Shown: positions 1 through 7,541, counted from the stretch's first letter. The stretch is 15,255 nt of DNA from Thoreauomyces humboldtii (GCA_027596035.1 JADGJA010000554.1:1-15255); one strand, 5' to 3'. Numbers and translations are program-made. The notes: a model not told the origin generated them from the letters alone.

Positions 1-384
1 CATCCTCCCCGTCCACGTCCCCTTTCCCGTCCCCATCCCTCCGATGAGGGTGATGTGGCCGCCGTGCTGCATGCGATAAGTACCTCGTCCGCGTCCTCGT
101 CCTCGTCCACCCCGCCCCCCCCCCAAATAAACCGTTCCAAATAAACCATTCTCCCGATGAGGGTGATGTGGCCGTCGTGTTGCATTCGGTGGAGTGCAGA
201 CCGGCATCTTGAGTTTGAGAGCAGCGGAAGCGATTGCCTGAGCGCGATGTCGACTCCGTAGCGCCAACGAACCCACAGCTCGCTAATACTACACACCCAA
301 TTGCCGGAGAGGTTGGCGCGAGGGACCCGCGACTGACCACCACGACCACGACCTGCGCAGTCCCAGGGAACCGCCCGGCTCGCT
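1..384 (-). CDS. Partial paralogue of the winged-helix/Arg-Gly gene, running off the left edge
   Basis: Read on the minus strand, one frame is open from about 384 to the window edge (about 128 codons) with no ATG. A plausible 3' splice site (pyrimidine-rich, ending TTTTCAG) lies just upstream at 385-386. The frame holds a short Arg/Gly run, then VDIALRQSLPLLSN, HRMQHDGHITLIGRMVYL and a GRGGRGRGRGRG tract. These match the gene at 13267-13820 almost residue for residue, including a 27-nt identical DNA block (223-249 against about 13719-13745). The donor GAG|GTACTT that ends exon 1 of that gene is also kept here (GT at 83-82), so coding may stop near 84. If read through, the frame repeats the MQH.GHITLIG block after the Gly-rich tract. 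Function is unknown; I infer a nucleic-acid or protein-binding winged-helix-like domain. It could be a live paralogue or a recent pseudogene, because its 3' end lies outside the window. Confidence 0.5.
41..188. repeat. Internal duplication inside the left-edge gene copy
   Basis: The stretch 41-75 is a near copy of 154-188 (CCGATGAGGGTGATGTGGCC then G/CCGTG..GCAT). Between them lie a 14 bp tandem pair (CCAAATAAACCGTT at 123-136, CCAAATAAACCATT at 137-150) and the C/G-rich tract that encodes Arg-Gly repeats. The copy at 13.6 kb lacks these duplications, so they arose in this copy. Confidence 0.75.
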
Positions 385-460
385 GAAAACACAGAATCCT
401 ACCCAACCATTCTTCCGGCCCCGACCTAACACTAAACCCATCCCCCGTTATTGATCAACC

Positions 461-1030
461 CTACATCTCCCCAGCCGCCCTCGCCTTGAGTACGATCGAG
501 ATCTTGATAGCCGCATAACCGCCGGGGAGAGTCGGAGCTGTGAAGAGAAACACGGAGACGATGTCAGATATGAATGTTCCTTGGTGAGCAAAGGAAAGCA
601 ACAAGACGTACCGTCGATGCATTCGTGGTAGCAGTCGAAAAGGCGAGTTGACAGTGGTGATGAAGATGGCCGACCGTCGACGAATCGTTCGAGAAGGTGC
701 GTGTCGAATGCGAGTTGCCGGGATGGAATTGATGATGACGATGGTCAACTACGCCGCGGCATCGACCCTGGAGATGAAAAGACACGACAATGTCAGCGAA
801 GGTTCTAAAGATGCGGGAAGACACAAACAGGCGGCCTGATGACTTACTTGATCGAGGTAGCCGAGAGTTTCTTTGAAGGATGCGAGCAAAGTCGTGATCG
901 GGATGATGGAAATGGCCGACGACGATGCAAAGAATTCTTGGTGATGAAGAGCCAAACTGAAAGTTGATGGCTCGACTTGTCGAAGACGTCCGTCGGCAGC
1001 GAAAGGATCGAGACTAAAGTAGAAAGAAGT
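461..1030 (-). CDS. Possible spliced gene (several short exons), function not recognised
   Basis: Three stretches look like exons. (1) 1030-848 is open for 61 codons. It follows a branch-plus-acceptor CTTACCTCAG and is followed by a consensus donor GTAAGT (847-842). (2) 744-612 reads ...FDTHLLERFVDGRP...RLFDCYHECID; in its second half nearly every two-fold codon ends in C, and it is followed by donor GTACGT (611-606). (3) 537-461 follows CTGAC...TTCACAG, joins exon 2 in phase and ends at TAG. The exon 1 to exon 2 join is not clean: the good frame of exon 2 has a TGA at 747-745, just inside the most likely acceptor. The model may be wrong there, or the gene may be broken. An alternative donor GTTATG in exon 3 would join in phase to the acceptor at 385-386 and so to the left-edge gene. 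No family is assigned. Confidence 0.3.
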
Positions 1031-1090
1031 CTGAGGTAAGAAAAGTGCAGGGAATACACCATCCGAAAAGATGACAACGAGAAGAATACC

Positions 1091-1631
1091 TCATCTAACA
1101 GTCAGCGAATGCGAGGAGCTTGGCTCAGCATCGTGCATGCTCAGATGGTCGACGTTGGAGGACTGTGGCGGTGCATGCCAGGCAAGTGAGGTGGGTTGAA
1201 CGTGGGAAATGAGACGGGGAGAGGGGTGGAGTTCTTGTGTGGAGAGGATGTTTTTTGAAGGAAAAGTGGTGGAGAGCAAGAAGAGCGAGAAAGCCCAAGA
1301 GCCTTCTGCTTTTTTTATGTGATGGCCTGGCTGTGTGATGTCAATGGAGATGGAGATGGACAAGGAGATGAAGTGACGTAAGGAGGAGATAGGAAAAGGT
1401 TCTAGAGCCTTCCAGGCCATTGGTTGGAAGGCTGGCCTCGCGGGCGAACCCCCAGTCTTTGGGGAGAGGAAGTCACGAGTGAAGTGGGGTCCGGAACCCT
1501 TCATTCCCTTGTTGAAAGGAGAAGGGACCAGCGCAAGGAGATCGAGATCCTCCCCACCCACCCAGGCTGGTATTGATTGACAGCAAGCACTGCCAGGTCT
1601 CTGCATCACAAGGGATGAAAGAGAAAAGGGC

Positions 1632-1634
<3 letters not shown>
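1091..1634. other. No convincing gene; pyrimidine/purine-rich stretch
   Basis: A 172-codon minus-strand frame crosses 1091-1609. Its product is Ser/Pro/His-rich with no domain I recognise, its codon third positions show no clear bias, and no good splice sites flank it. I treat it as open by chance. The rest is rich in GA/GGA runs. Confidence 0.4.

Positions 1635-1674
<40 letters not shown>
1635..1674. repeat. (AG)20 dinucleotide microsatellite
   Basis: Forty bases of uninterrupted AG/CT repeat. It sits directly beside copy A of the dispersed repeat. Copy B also begins just after a short GAGAGAGAAGG run (about 6645-6656), so the tract may belong to the repeat and have expanded in copy A. Confidence 0.95.
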
Positions 1675-1679
<5 letters not shown>

Positions 1680-1719
1680 ACATATCGACAGCTCCCTAGA
1701 GGTCTGGCGGATCATGATG

Positions 1720-2016
1720 CAACATCAGCGTACGAAGTGACGCCTCCCGTCAAGGACTTTCTGTTCTGTCGCAGGGCTCTGCAGCCTGTTGCAACATCTT
1801 CGTTCTGCTGGATGTACACCACAACTGCCGGACAATTGCCAGCGTCTACGACGTGCAGTTTTTTGCTGTCGGAATGGCGAGCTTGTCGGCCTTCCTTTGG
1901 GCTGTTTTCTATTATCCAGGAAGGTTCGAAGGACTATAGCAACAGCAGATGGCATGATGGTTTTTGTAGCAAGATGAAGATGATTTGGTAACGATGACAC
2001 TCTCATCAAAAAGGCG
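1720..2016 (+). repeat. Dispersed ~300 bp repeat, copy A
   Basis: This stretch aligns end to end with 6689-7014 in the same orientation. Shared blocks include CAACATCAGCG, GTCGCAGGGCTCTGCAG, TTTTTTGCTGTCGGAATGGC, GACTATAGCAACAGCAGATG and GATGACACTCTCA.CAAAAAG. Small indels separate the copies, the largest near 1853/6842. Both copies have open frames but none is conserved between them, so I do not call a protein. No clear terminal inverted repeats or target-site duplications were found. Weaker similarity may continue leftward to the AG tract. It could be a short non-autonomous element, an LTR fragment, or a duplicated upstream region. Confidence 0.8.
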
Positions 2017-2355
2017 GAAGACCTTCAGGGCTGTCTCTCTCTCTCTGTCTCTCTTCACCTCTTCCCCCCGTCTTTTTCCCCCATCTCACTCTCGCATGTG
2101 TCCCACGGGCAGGAAGCTGCGTGGAGCAGTGGCTGGAGAGGAGGGAGAGACGCACGCTCCTGACAAGCACTTGCGCTGGCGCAAGAAGGACGGCCGGGCC
2201 GGTGATCTTGACCGCAATGAGTCACCTGGTACGCTCTAGGAGCTTTCGAATGTCGTGCATGCTCGTGACTGAGAAGTGAGCTTGTAGCTGCCAGTTCTTT
2301 ACCGTCCCGACATGCTGTTCACTAAGTCGTCCTCGTCCGCGGCTCTTTCATCATC
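2017..2355. other. Intergenic stretch without a supported gene
   Basis: It contains a CT-rich run (about 2033-2100) and an AP-1/Gcn4-like TGAGTCA (2218-2224). No long frame with a convincing start is present. At 2356 an ATG in good context (ATCATCATGGCG) opens a 34-codon frame ending at TGA 2458-2460, in the same frame as the next feature. Confidence 0.4.
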
Positions 2356-2463
2356 ATGGCGCCGCAGATGTTCCGACAGGCGGGCCGCTCCGTTTCCAAA
2401 GCGAATAGACCGAGGGTGCTGGCGGGGCGCAAAAGACGCTTGACTCCAATGCCGAGTTGACTG

Positions 2464-2767
2464 ATGTCCGGTGACAAAATGGTTGGACGGGTTTTTGGAC
2501 CAAAGGAGTGGTATGGCGAACGTGGAGAAAATCTCGCATTTATAGCCGGTAACGAGATGCTTAAGGGCGAGATAGTGTTCCTTTGATAAGGGGATATATC
2601 TTTTCTTTTAGTGCGTTCGAATGGGGATCTGCGGCAATCACCCGACGTCTGGTGATGTATCCGTCTGCAATATACTGTTCGCTCGCACCCACTTCTACCC
2701 TTCGTTCCAAAAGACATGGAACAAGGGTGCTGGCGAGCGCAGGCTGCTTTGCTCCGATGATTGCTGA
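2464..2767 (+). CDS. Possible two-exon small Cys-containing protein
   Basis: Exon 1 (2464-2574, 37 codons) starts MSGDKMVGRVFGPKEWYGER. A 37-nt intron (2575-2611) begins GTGTTC and ends in a strong pyrimidine run plus TTTTAG. Exon 2 (2612-2767, 51 codons plus stop) joins in phase and reads CVRMGICGNHPTSGDVSVCN... to ...LLCSDDC. The product would be 88 residues with five Cys, all in exon 2, and no signal peptide visible at this start. Upstream, in the same frame, a 34-codon frame from ATG 2356 (MAPQMFRQAGRSVSK, Arg-rich) is separated only by TGA-CTG. It may be an upstream ORF, a read-through extension, or the original N terminus cut by a nonsense change. A 208-codon minus-strand frame (2322-2948) overlaps; its composition (Ser/Arg/Pro) looks less coding, but this is not settled. 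Family unknown. Confidence 0.35.
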
Positions 2768-2857
2768 CTCGTGTGCTCGTTAACGCGCACCGCCATTCTC
2801 TTCCTTCTGAAAGGAATGGGAGTGCGACGCGGTGGACGATGCGTCCGCGAAGACAGT

Positions 2858-3470
2858 CTACCTCACGGTACGAGCACACCGAATATAGCATCGCAGCGAT
2901 GGTAACTTGCTGAGATGATGGACACTGCAGCTGAAACCCTGGTTCCACACGTTCGTGAGAGCAGCTTCCGCGCTTTCGACACCGAGTTGATCCTTGATCT
3001 CATTTGACCGGGCGACAACCCGAGTCGCATTGTCACGGTCGTAAACAGAGAATCCCACGAAGTATCCCACCCAGAGAGCCAGGGGCAGTCAATGTACCGT
3101 CCCGACATTGGACGGATCAAAGTGAATGTCCGCCAAGTTGGACGAGGTAGCATTGGCGAATCATCTCGGATATTTGGCCCCTCGTCGACGTCGTTGACGG
3201 GATCCCAAATGACAATTGTCTTGGCTCTTCATCCACCATCGCGTCGTCATCAAAAGAGGAGGTGTCGACAACCTGCAGCAGAGACCGAATCGACGCTCCG
3301 GAAGATTTCTTGAACGAGGGGCGGAGGAAACGGGTTGACGATATTTGGGAAATGATCGTCCGTATCGAGATAGTCCCAGTCCGACGCGCCTTGCTGTGGG
3401 ATCTGTGGTGTGTCGGCTGGGAGCGCTGATGCGCGAAACACTTCGTGGGGAGCGTAAGTTAGTCGAACTT
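2858..3470 (-). pseudogene. Possible degenerate or multi-exon minus-strand gene
   Basis: Several protein-like frames lie in series on the minus strand. At 3470-3465 is a consensus donor GTAAGT followed by CTAAC, a good intron 5' end and branch site. Frame 3441-3250 includes GASDWDYLDTDDHFPNIVNP and PPLVQEIFRSVDSVSAA. Then comes KTIVIWDPVNDVDEGPNIRD in another frame (about 3220-3155). The frame about 3165-2858 contains LADIHFDPSNVG and, after one TGA, GYFVGFSVYDRDNATRVV and EIKDQLGVESAEAALTN. A possible 42-nt intron (GTGTGG...CTCAG) would continue it into the long minus frame below 2925. I cannot build one uninterrupted model: at least one stop and two shifts remain. A decayed gene, or one with more introns than I can place, are both possible. 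No known domain was recognised. Confidence 0.3.
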
Positions 3471-3517
3471 ACCTTTTACGTGTCAACTTCCATCGGAGCG
3501 AGGGGGGCACGGGGGGT

Positions 3518-3841
3518 TTAACGGACCAGGAGGATGAATCGGATCATGCCTCGAGTGACACATATGATGCGACGGTGCTGCGCCATGGAAATTTTGTTTC
3601 GCCGTTTAGCTTTCGAGTAGCTGGGAAACCTTTCGGCGATCTCTCGATCCACCACGTCCTTTGGTGCAGAGTACCCTCGTGGAGCAAGTATAGCTGCCAT
3701 TGTAGCTGTGAGGTGTGGGAGGATGAAGCGGACCCAGCCGGGACCGACATAGATGATGCGACGATTCTGCGTCATGACGACCATCTTTCGCCGGTCAGTT
3801 GCTGAGTAATGGGGAAACGCTTCTGCGATCTCGCGATCGTC
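3518..3841 (-). CDS. Tandem pair of winged-helix-like domains (possibly part of a larger or broken gene)
   Basis: The frame 3841-3518 (107 residues, stop TAA) contains two copies of one unit with a 189 bp period. Copy 1 reads DREIAEAFPHYSATDRRK, then RRIIYVGPGWVRFIL. Copy 2 reads MAAILAPRGYSAPKDVVDRE, then IAERFPSYSKAKRR and RRIICVTRGMIRFIL. Copy 2 aligns with the domain of the gene at 13267-13820 (SILSPHGGELPRREVN..., ...LLHRM..DGHISLVGRMVYL). Copy 2 has its own ATG at 3700 (context ACAATGG), so a 60-residue product is possible. Copy 1 lacks its first helix in this frame: the equivalent position upstream has CTG-TGA-GCACC where copy 2 has TAC-TCT-GCACC. Either a nonsense change broke it, or the CACCTCAG at 3848-3842 acts as a 3' splice site. 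Function unknown; DNA or protein binding is inferred from the predicted fold only. Confidence 0.5.
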   Translation of the reverse strand, partial: DDREIAEAFPHYSATDRRKMVVMTQNRRIIYVGPGWVRFILPHLTATMAAILAPRGYSAPKDVVDREIAERFPSYSKAKRRNKISMAQHRRIICVTRGMIRFILLVR

Positions 3842-4314
3842 CTGAGGTGCTCACAGGGGAAAAGTGCATGGTGGAAGAGTCCGACCGTGGCTGTTGCTAC
3901 ATAACTGCTTGCCTCACATGCCTGATTGCCCACTATCCACAAAGTGCGAGACTCGCTGTCTTCAATAGTGGAATGAAATGACGCAGTCTTTCCGTGGGCT
4001 ACGGGACCGCAGTTGAGGGTTGAGACCGAAAGCATTGAGATCGGGTCTTCATCCCTCGGTACGAAATCCTTGAGATACGAGATCTATCTTCTTGACGAAA
4101 GAACGTAATCTTCGGGGCTTTCGCGAACGAAGTTCTTAGGCCAGCATTCAGAGGTACCGATCCAGGTAACGAACACCTCGCCATTGTCGTCGTCGCAGTT
4201 GTACAGGCCGGGGCCGACCCCGACTACAGTGCTCGCGGCGGACAGTACTCGGGCGTGTTGAAAAAGCTCCTTGTCCACGAGCCACGCGGCCAACAGGCAA
4301 CCGAAGTGAAATCC
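3842..4314 (-). pseudogene. Relic or exon region upstream of the tandem domains
   Basis: One minus-strand frame runs from about 4314 to 3844 with a single TAG (4086-4084). Before it: LAAWLVDKELFQHARVLS, GLYNCDDDNGEVFVTWIG, ECWPKNFVRESPEDYVL. After it: ISYLKDFVPRDEDPISM, NCGPVAHGKTASFHSTIED, RTLWIVGNQACEASSY. Both halves look like ordinary protein, and the TAG is one C-to-T step from CAG (Gln). A possible intron from GTAGCA to CACCTCAG would join in phase to the winged-helix pair at 3841. At its 5' end the frame begins at a TGA with no obvious acceptor, so the gene is probably damaged. The family was not recognised. Confidence 0.35.
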
Positions 4315-4568
4315 GAGGAATCACCCGTGTCTGGAAAGAATGAAACGAGCCAACTAACAAGAGCAGGATACGTACCATAACCCAAGTTTACTTCGCCGCG
4401 TATTCGGTCAGAATCGGAACCCGAGCGTCGCCCTCTGTTTCTACATTCATCCAACGCCGTCGTCGTCGTCGGCGTCACTGAGCCCCAGGTCGTCGTCTTT
4501 CGCCCTAGGCTTCGTTCGGAGCTGGTGGTTGCCGTTGCCGCTTTATAAGAGCTAGGGAAATCGCTCAT
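4224..4568 (-). CDS. Possible small two-exon gene, Ser/Thr/Arg-rich
   Basis: Starts at ATG 4568 and reads MSDFPSSYKAATATTSSERS, then a Thr-rich run and GRRSGSDSDRIRG. A donor GTACGT (4375-4370) and acceptor TTCTTTCCAG (4331) mark a possible 45-nt intron that keeps the frame open, giving 99 residues ending at the stop 4224-4226; unspliced it is 114. In exon 2 a different frame (feature 3842-4314) looks more protein-like. The acceptor may therefore really serve that frame, with a shift between. Low complexity limits any call. Confidence 0.25.
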   Translation of the reverse strand: MSDFPSSYKAATATTSSERSLGRKTTTWGSVTPTTTTALDECRNRGRRSGSDSDRIRGEVNLGYGTYPALVSWLVSFFPDTGDSSDFTSVACWPRGSWTRSFFNTPEYCPPRAL

Positions 4569-4903
4569 TGCCCCTCAACATGCCGTTTAGTGCTGGTGAG
4601 AGGAATGATGCCACATGACGTAGTGATAACGTTCAGCGTCTTACTCGCTGAATAAACTGCGCATTTACTTGTTGCTTGTACCCGAAATGATTCCCCTTTA
4701 CAAGCTGTGTCGTCAACTTAAGCCGGCGGACTTAAGGCATGAAATACCAAGTTCACAGGGTGCGTTTGGCTAGGAACTCTTGAAAGGCAAGGTACTTGGG
4801 AACGCGCGAGGCCCGCTGTGGGTTTTTCTTGATGTGAGGCGAAAGCGTGCAGACGGAACCAGAATTTCCCAGACGTGCAAATCCGCGGGCAGAGGATCCC
4901 TCG
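4569..4903. other. Intergenic stretch, no gene seen
   Basis: All frames are short. The only structure noticed is a small interrupted palindrome, CTTAAG-CCGGCGGA-CTTAAG, near 4717-4736. A 70-codon minus frame (5116-4904) next door (TFHFVDEIGLAWVSHGTGKE) has a possible GTAAGG donor, but no partner exon could be placed. Confidence 0.4.
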
Positions 4904-5072
4904 TCAGAAGTGTTGGTTGTAGGAGAATGGGCAAGGTGGGCAGGTCCTCTTCTTAGACAGTAACGCGTCGGACCGTCGGAGCGCTGTCACTGCGATGACA
5001 AATGCAATGAGCTCCTTACCAGTACCGTGCGAGACCCATGCGAGACCGATTTCATCTACGAAATGAAAGGTC

Positions 5073-5148
5073 CCTTGGTCTGAAGTGTTGCTTTGCGCGT
5101 ATTTGAGAGGACACACATAACATTCATATCCACGAATTCAGACCAAGG
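5073..5148. repeat. 12 bp perfect inverted repeat
   Basis: CCTTGGTCTGAA (5073-5084) and its reverse complement TTCAGACCAAGG (5137-5148) are separated by 52 bases. It could form a stem-loop or be the ends of a tiny insertion. It overlaps the putative acceptor of the next feature. Confidence 0.7.
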
Positions 5149-5478
5149 CCGCAAGGACGACCGCAACCACGAGTACAGGAACGACACGCACCTTGGCTTG
5201 GCGAAAAAGGTTCTCAATCTCGATATCGTTAAAGTTCTCGGCGTTCTTCACCTCGTCGATCTCGTCAGGTCAATGACGTCTTTTAGTTGCTGCTACTGCT
5301 GGGGGAGAACCGGAAGCTCTTGCGGATGCTGCGTGAGCGCTGCCAGGAGTACCACCCTCCTTTTTCGTTAAGATCCGCTCCGTGCGCGATCAGAAGATGC
5401 ATCGCTCGGGAGTCCCCAAGTCCAACCACTTGCGACAGGACTGTTTTGCCTCGAGATGCGTGCTCGTTGGGGTCGTAA
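5142..5478 (+). CDS. Possible two-exon gene, helical product
   Basis: Exon A follows an acceptor CGAATTCAG (AG 5140-5141) and reads DDRNHEYRNDTHLGLAKKVL then NLDI; most two-fold codons end in C. Exon B starts after TTTTAG (5285-5286). It reads LLLLGENRKLLRMLRERCQE then YHPPFS and a Cys/Arg/Ser-rich tail, ending at TAA 5476-5478. Donors GTTAAA (5228) or GTTCTC (5234) would give a 53-59 nt intron with the right phase, containing an ATGAC-like branch site, but neither donor is strong. No start exon was found. No known family; a coiled or helical region is the only structural hint. Confidence 0.3.
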
Positions 5479-5890
5479 GTTATCGGTCAATCGGTTTGAG
5501 ATCCTGTTCGCCAGCGGGATTCAAAATGCGGCGGGATGCTTGTGTAGTTCTGTCCAGATGAGCATCGAAAAGAGATTGACGGACAGTACTTGTGGAAAAT
5601 GAATGCAGCTTCACTCGAATCCGTAGCACTTGGAGTACGTAGCACTTAGAGCATGCTATCGACTTCCTTAGGTCCAAGGCCGCAGTTGCTTATGGTTCCG
5701 GTTTTCCACAGAGAAGCAGTGTAACGTTCTTGCGGCCAAGCTCAATGATGCATCTTTCACTCGGAAAAAAAGCTTGCTTACCGTGGCAGATCGCGACGCT
5801 GGTAGAAGAAATAGTTGCATGTTGATCGAAGCCGAAGACAGTCGATAGCTGAGAGGTGCTTCTGAAGGCAACGGCCCTGTGGTCGAGGAA
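5479..5890. other. Uncertain stretch; short minus-strand frames only
   Basis: Two minus frames (5677-5480, 65 residues; 5871-5668, 67 residues) are present. A donor-like GTAAGC lies near 5782-5777 after ...PASRSAT. Composition is not persuasive and no acceptor pairs cleanly. Left unassigned. Confidence 0.3.
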
Positions 5891-6430
5891 TTAATCCGGC
5901 AGGTTCGAAACTTCCCGTTTGGGCGTTTGGGATCTTCTCGGTGGGTTGGCTCTCCCGGCTTCAGAACAGCTTCTCACAACTTGGGATACTCCTCGTGCAT
6001 TCCGCACCACCACTTCGACAGTGGAAAGAGTCCCACTCGGTGTCGCCGAAAAAAGGTGGGTGGAAAGATGTCGGACATGCCGAGTCTCATATGAGTTCAA
6101 GAAAGCTTGAGTATGCCGAGTCTCATATGAGTTCAAGAAAGCTTGAGTATCTCGAGCCGTCGCTTTCTCTTTGACTGGTTGTTTAGATTGAAATCGCCTG
6201 GGTCTCCAAGACATTTTCCCTTTTGGTGCCCATACAGCTTCCCGATGTGTGGTTCCTAGCACCGCTGCAAGCTGTGCTCGTTCAATCGACCGAGTGTCGG
6301 CTTTCTTTCGGGTCCGCGTCAATGCCTGCTTGCATAAGTTCCTTGATTTCGCTCACTTGAGCTGGCACATACTGCTGGAACACCGGTCTCTGAATATCCA
6401 GCTGTTTTTGACTTGTAGTGTGCATGCACC
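5891..6430 (-). pseudogene. Stop-interrupted relic of a minus-strand gene
   Basis: From ATG 6430 one frame reads MHTTSQKQLDIQRPVFQQYV, then PAQVSEIKELMQAGIDADPK and ESRHSVD before TGA. The same frame stays protein-like beyond it (CMGTKRENVLETQAISI, stop TAA; SFLELI, TGA, twice; GDTEWDSFHCRSGGAECTR). Every stop is one C-to-T change from CGA or CAA. In a second minus frame 6322-5891 is open for 143 residues, crossing the 36 bp repeat as a 12-residue repeat (HTQAFLNSYETR), but it is Arg/Ser-rich. I favour a decayed gene whose N-terminal part may continue, after a shift, up to 6694, next to dispersed repeat B. Identity unknown. Confidence 0.35.
6077..6148. repeat. 36 bp tandem repeat, two copies
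   Basis: Two perfect copies (6077-6112 and 6113-6148), each with the palindromic core CTCATATGAG and ending AAGCTTGAGT. The period is a multiple of three, so every frame crossing it repeats 12 residues. Perfect identity implies a recent duplication. Confidence 0.95.
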
Positions 6431-6688
6431 GAAGCCGGGTTTGTGAGACATTTGGGATTTCTGAGACATCTGCACTTGTCGCTGTATGAGGGAACCGTGT
6501 CCGAGGTTCGCAAGCGTGAGATGTTCCGGTCTCCTAGTACGCTCTTGAGAACTGAAAATATGAAGATAAGAGCCTTGTGCTGTTGGGAGGAATGGTGGAT
6601 CCGAACTCTTGGCAAAGGAGCAACTAGTCTCCAACCAACGGGCAAAGAGAGAGAAGGTAAGAGGGGTCTGTCGAACAACCATATGAGA

Positions 6689-7014
6689 CAACATCAGCGA
6701 ACGAAGTGACGCCCTCCGTCGAGGACTTTTTTCCGTCGAGAACTTTCCGTTTTGTCGCAGGGCTCTGCAGTCTGTTGCAATATCCTTTCGTTCTGCTGGA
6801 TATGCACCAGAACCCGCTGGACAGTTGCCGGCGTCTACGATAGTCGATCGTGCCAGCTAAGCAGTTTTTTGCTGTCGGAATGGCGAGCTTGTCGGCCTAC
6901 CTACGGGCTGTTTTTTGTTATCCAGGATGTCGAAGGACTATAGCAACAGCAGATGGCATGATGGTTTTTTCAGTAAGATGACTTGGTGACGATGACACTC
7001 TCAGCAAAAAGGCG
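6689..7014 (+). repeat. Dispersed ~300 bp repeat, copy B
   Basis: Partner of 1720-2016, same orientation and about 4.97 kb away. Compared with copy A it has an extra TTTTCCGTCGAGAAC-like insertion near 6729 and an extra ~15 bp near 6842. In both loci a minus-strand relic or frame lies to the left. Confidence 0.8.
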
Positions 7015-7093
7015 CGGGTGAGGGAGCTTCGTTCGTTCCAAGGATAGCCTGCAGCACTACGGGTCATCGACATCGCTTTAGGCAGCACCACGC

Positions 7094-7541
7094 ATGAAAA
7101 AGGCTATGGTCGATGCATGCAAGGAGGCAGAAGTTGGAGAGGTATGTGTTCTCGCTCGTTCAACCCGCACCCACATACTTTCGAGCAACTGAGAGTGTTC
7201 CCAGATTCCAGCGCGTCCCGCTTTCATCTCTCTTCCTCCCTCCCTCAACGAGGCCAGCTGGCGACGTAAGTATCCTTGCTCGTTTTTGGATGAGCAACCA
7301 AGCAACCACGCATGTCGTCAACCAGGAACTCCAGCGTCTGAAGCCTTACCTCTCCCACAAAGGTCGCAACACCTTCATCCGCCGCGCGCGTGACAGAGGA
7401 ATAATCAGCAGCGCGCAAGGAATTGTGCGTTGGCTGCTCCGCGTCGCCGTCCTTCACTCCCCGACATCGTTGACGATGCTCCGGCGCCGCCGCCCCTCGC
7501 TCCACGATATCGTCGGCGAAGCCGTCATGGACACAACCTAG
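7094..7541 (+). CDS. Winged-helix-like domain gene, unit 1
   Basis: The core (about 7305-7440) reads HVVNQELQRLKPYLSHKG, NTFIRRARDRGIISSAQG, IVRWLLR and continues to TAG 7539-7541. It aligns with unit 2 (7758-7896); differences fall heavily on third codon positions, which supports the plus strand and this frame. Three starts are possible. ATG 7290 (MSNQATTHVVNQ) gives 83 residues. An unspliced frame is open from 7113. A spliced model runs ATG 7094 MKKAMVDACKEAEVGE | donor GTATGT 7142, a middle exon ending at donor GTAAGT 7265, then acceptor ACCAAG before CAACCAC, in phase; its second intron would be only 37 nt. The pattern V-N..L...LP/KPYLS...R...I.R....G.I matches the domain at 13.7 kb. Function unknown. 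Confidence 0.45.

Noticed and set aside
461..537. GGYAAIK in the last putative exon resembles a proline dehydrogenase motif
   Set aside because: The match is about seven residues, the sequence ends within 20 codons, and the neighbouring exons do not resemble that enzyme. An alternative donor would even make it intronic.
2322..2948. 208-codon minus-strand frame
   Set aside because: Not fully excluded, but the product is Ser/Arg/Pro-rich without domains, and overlapping plus exons look more protein-like. Its upstream part is mentioned under the 2858-3470 relic.
3092..3110. TACCGTCCCGACAT shared by about 2300 and 3094
   Set aside because: Only 14 bases, with no extended similarity on either side.
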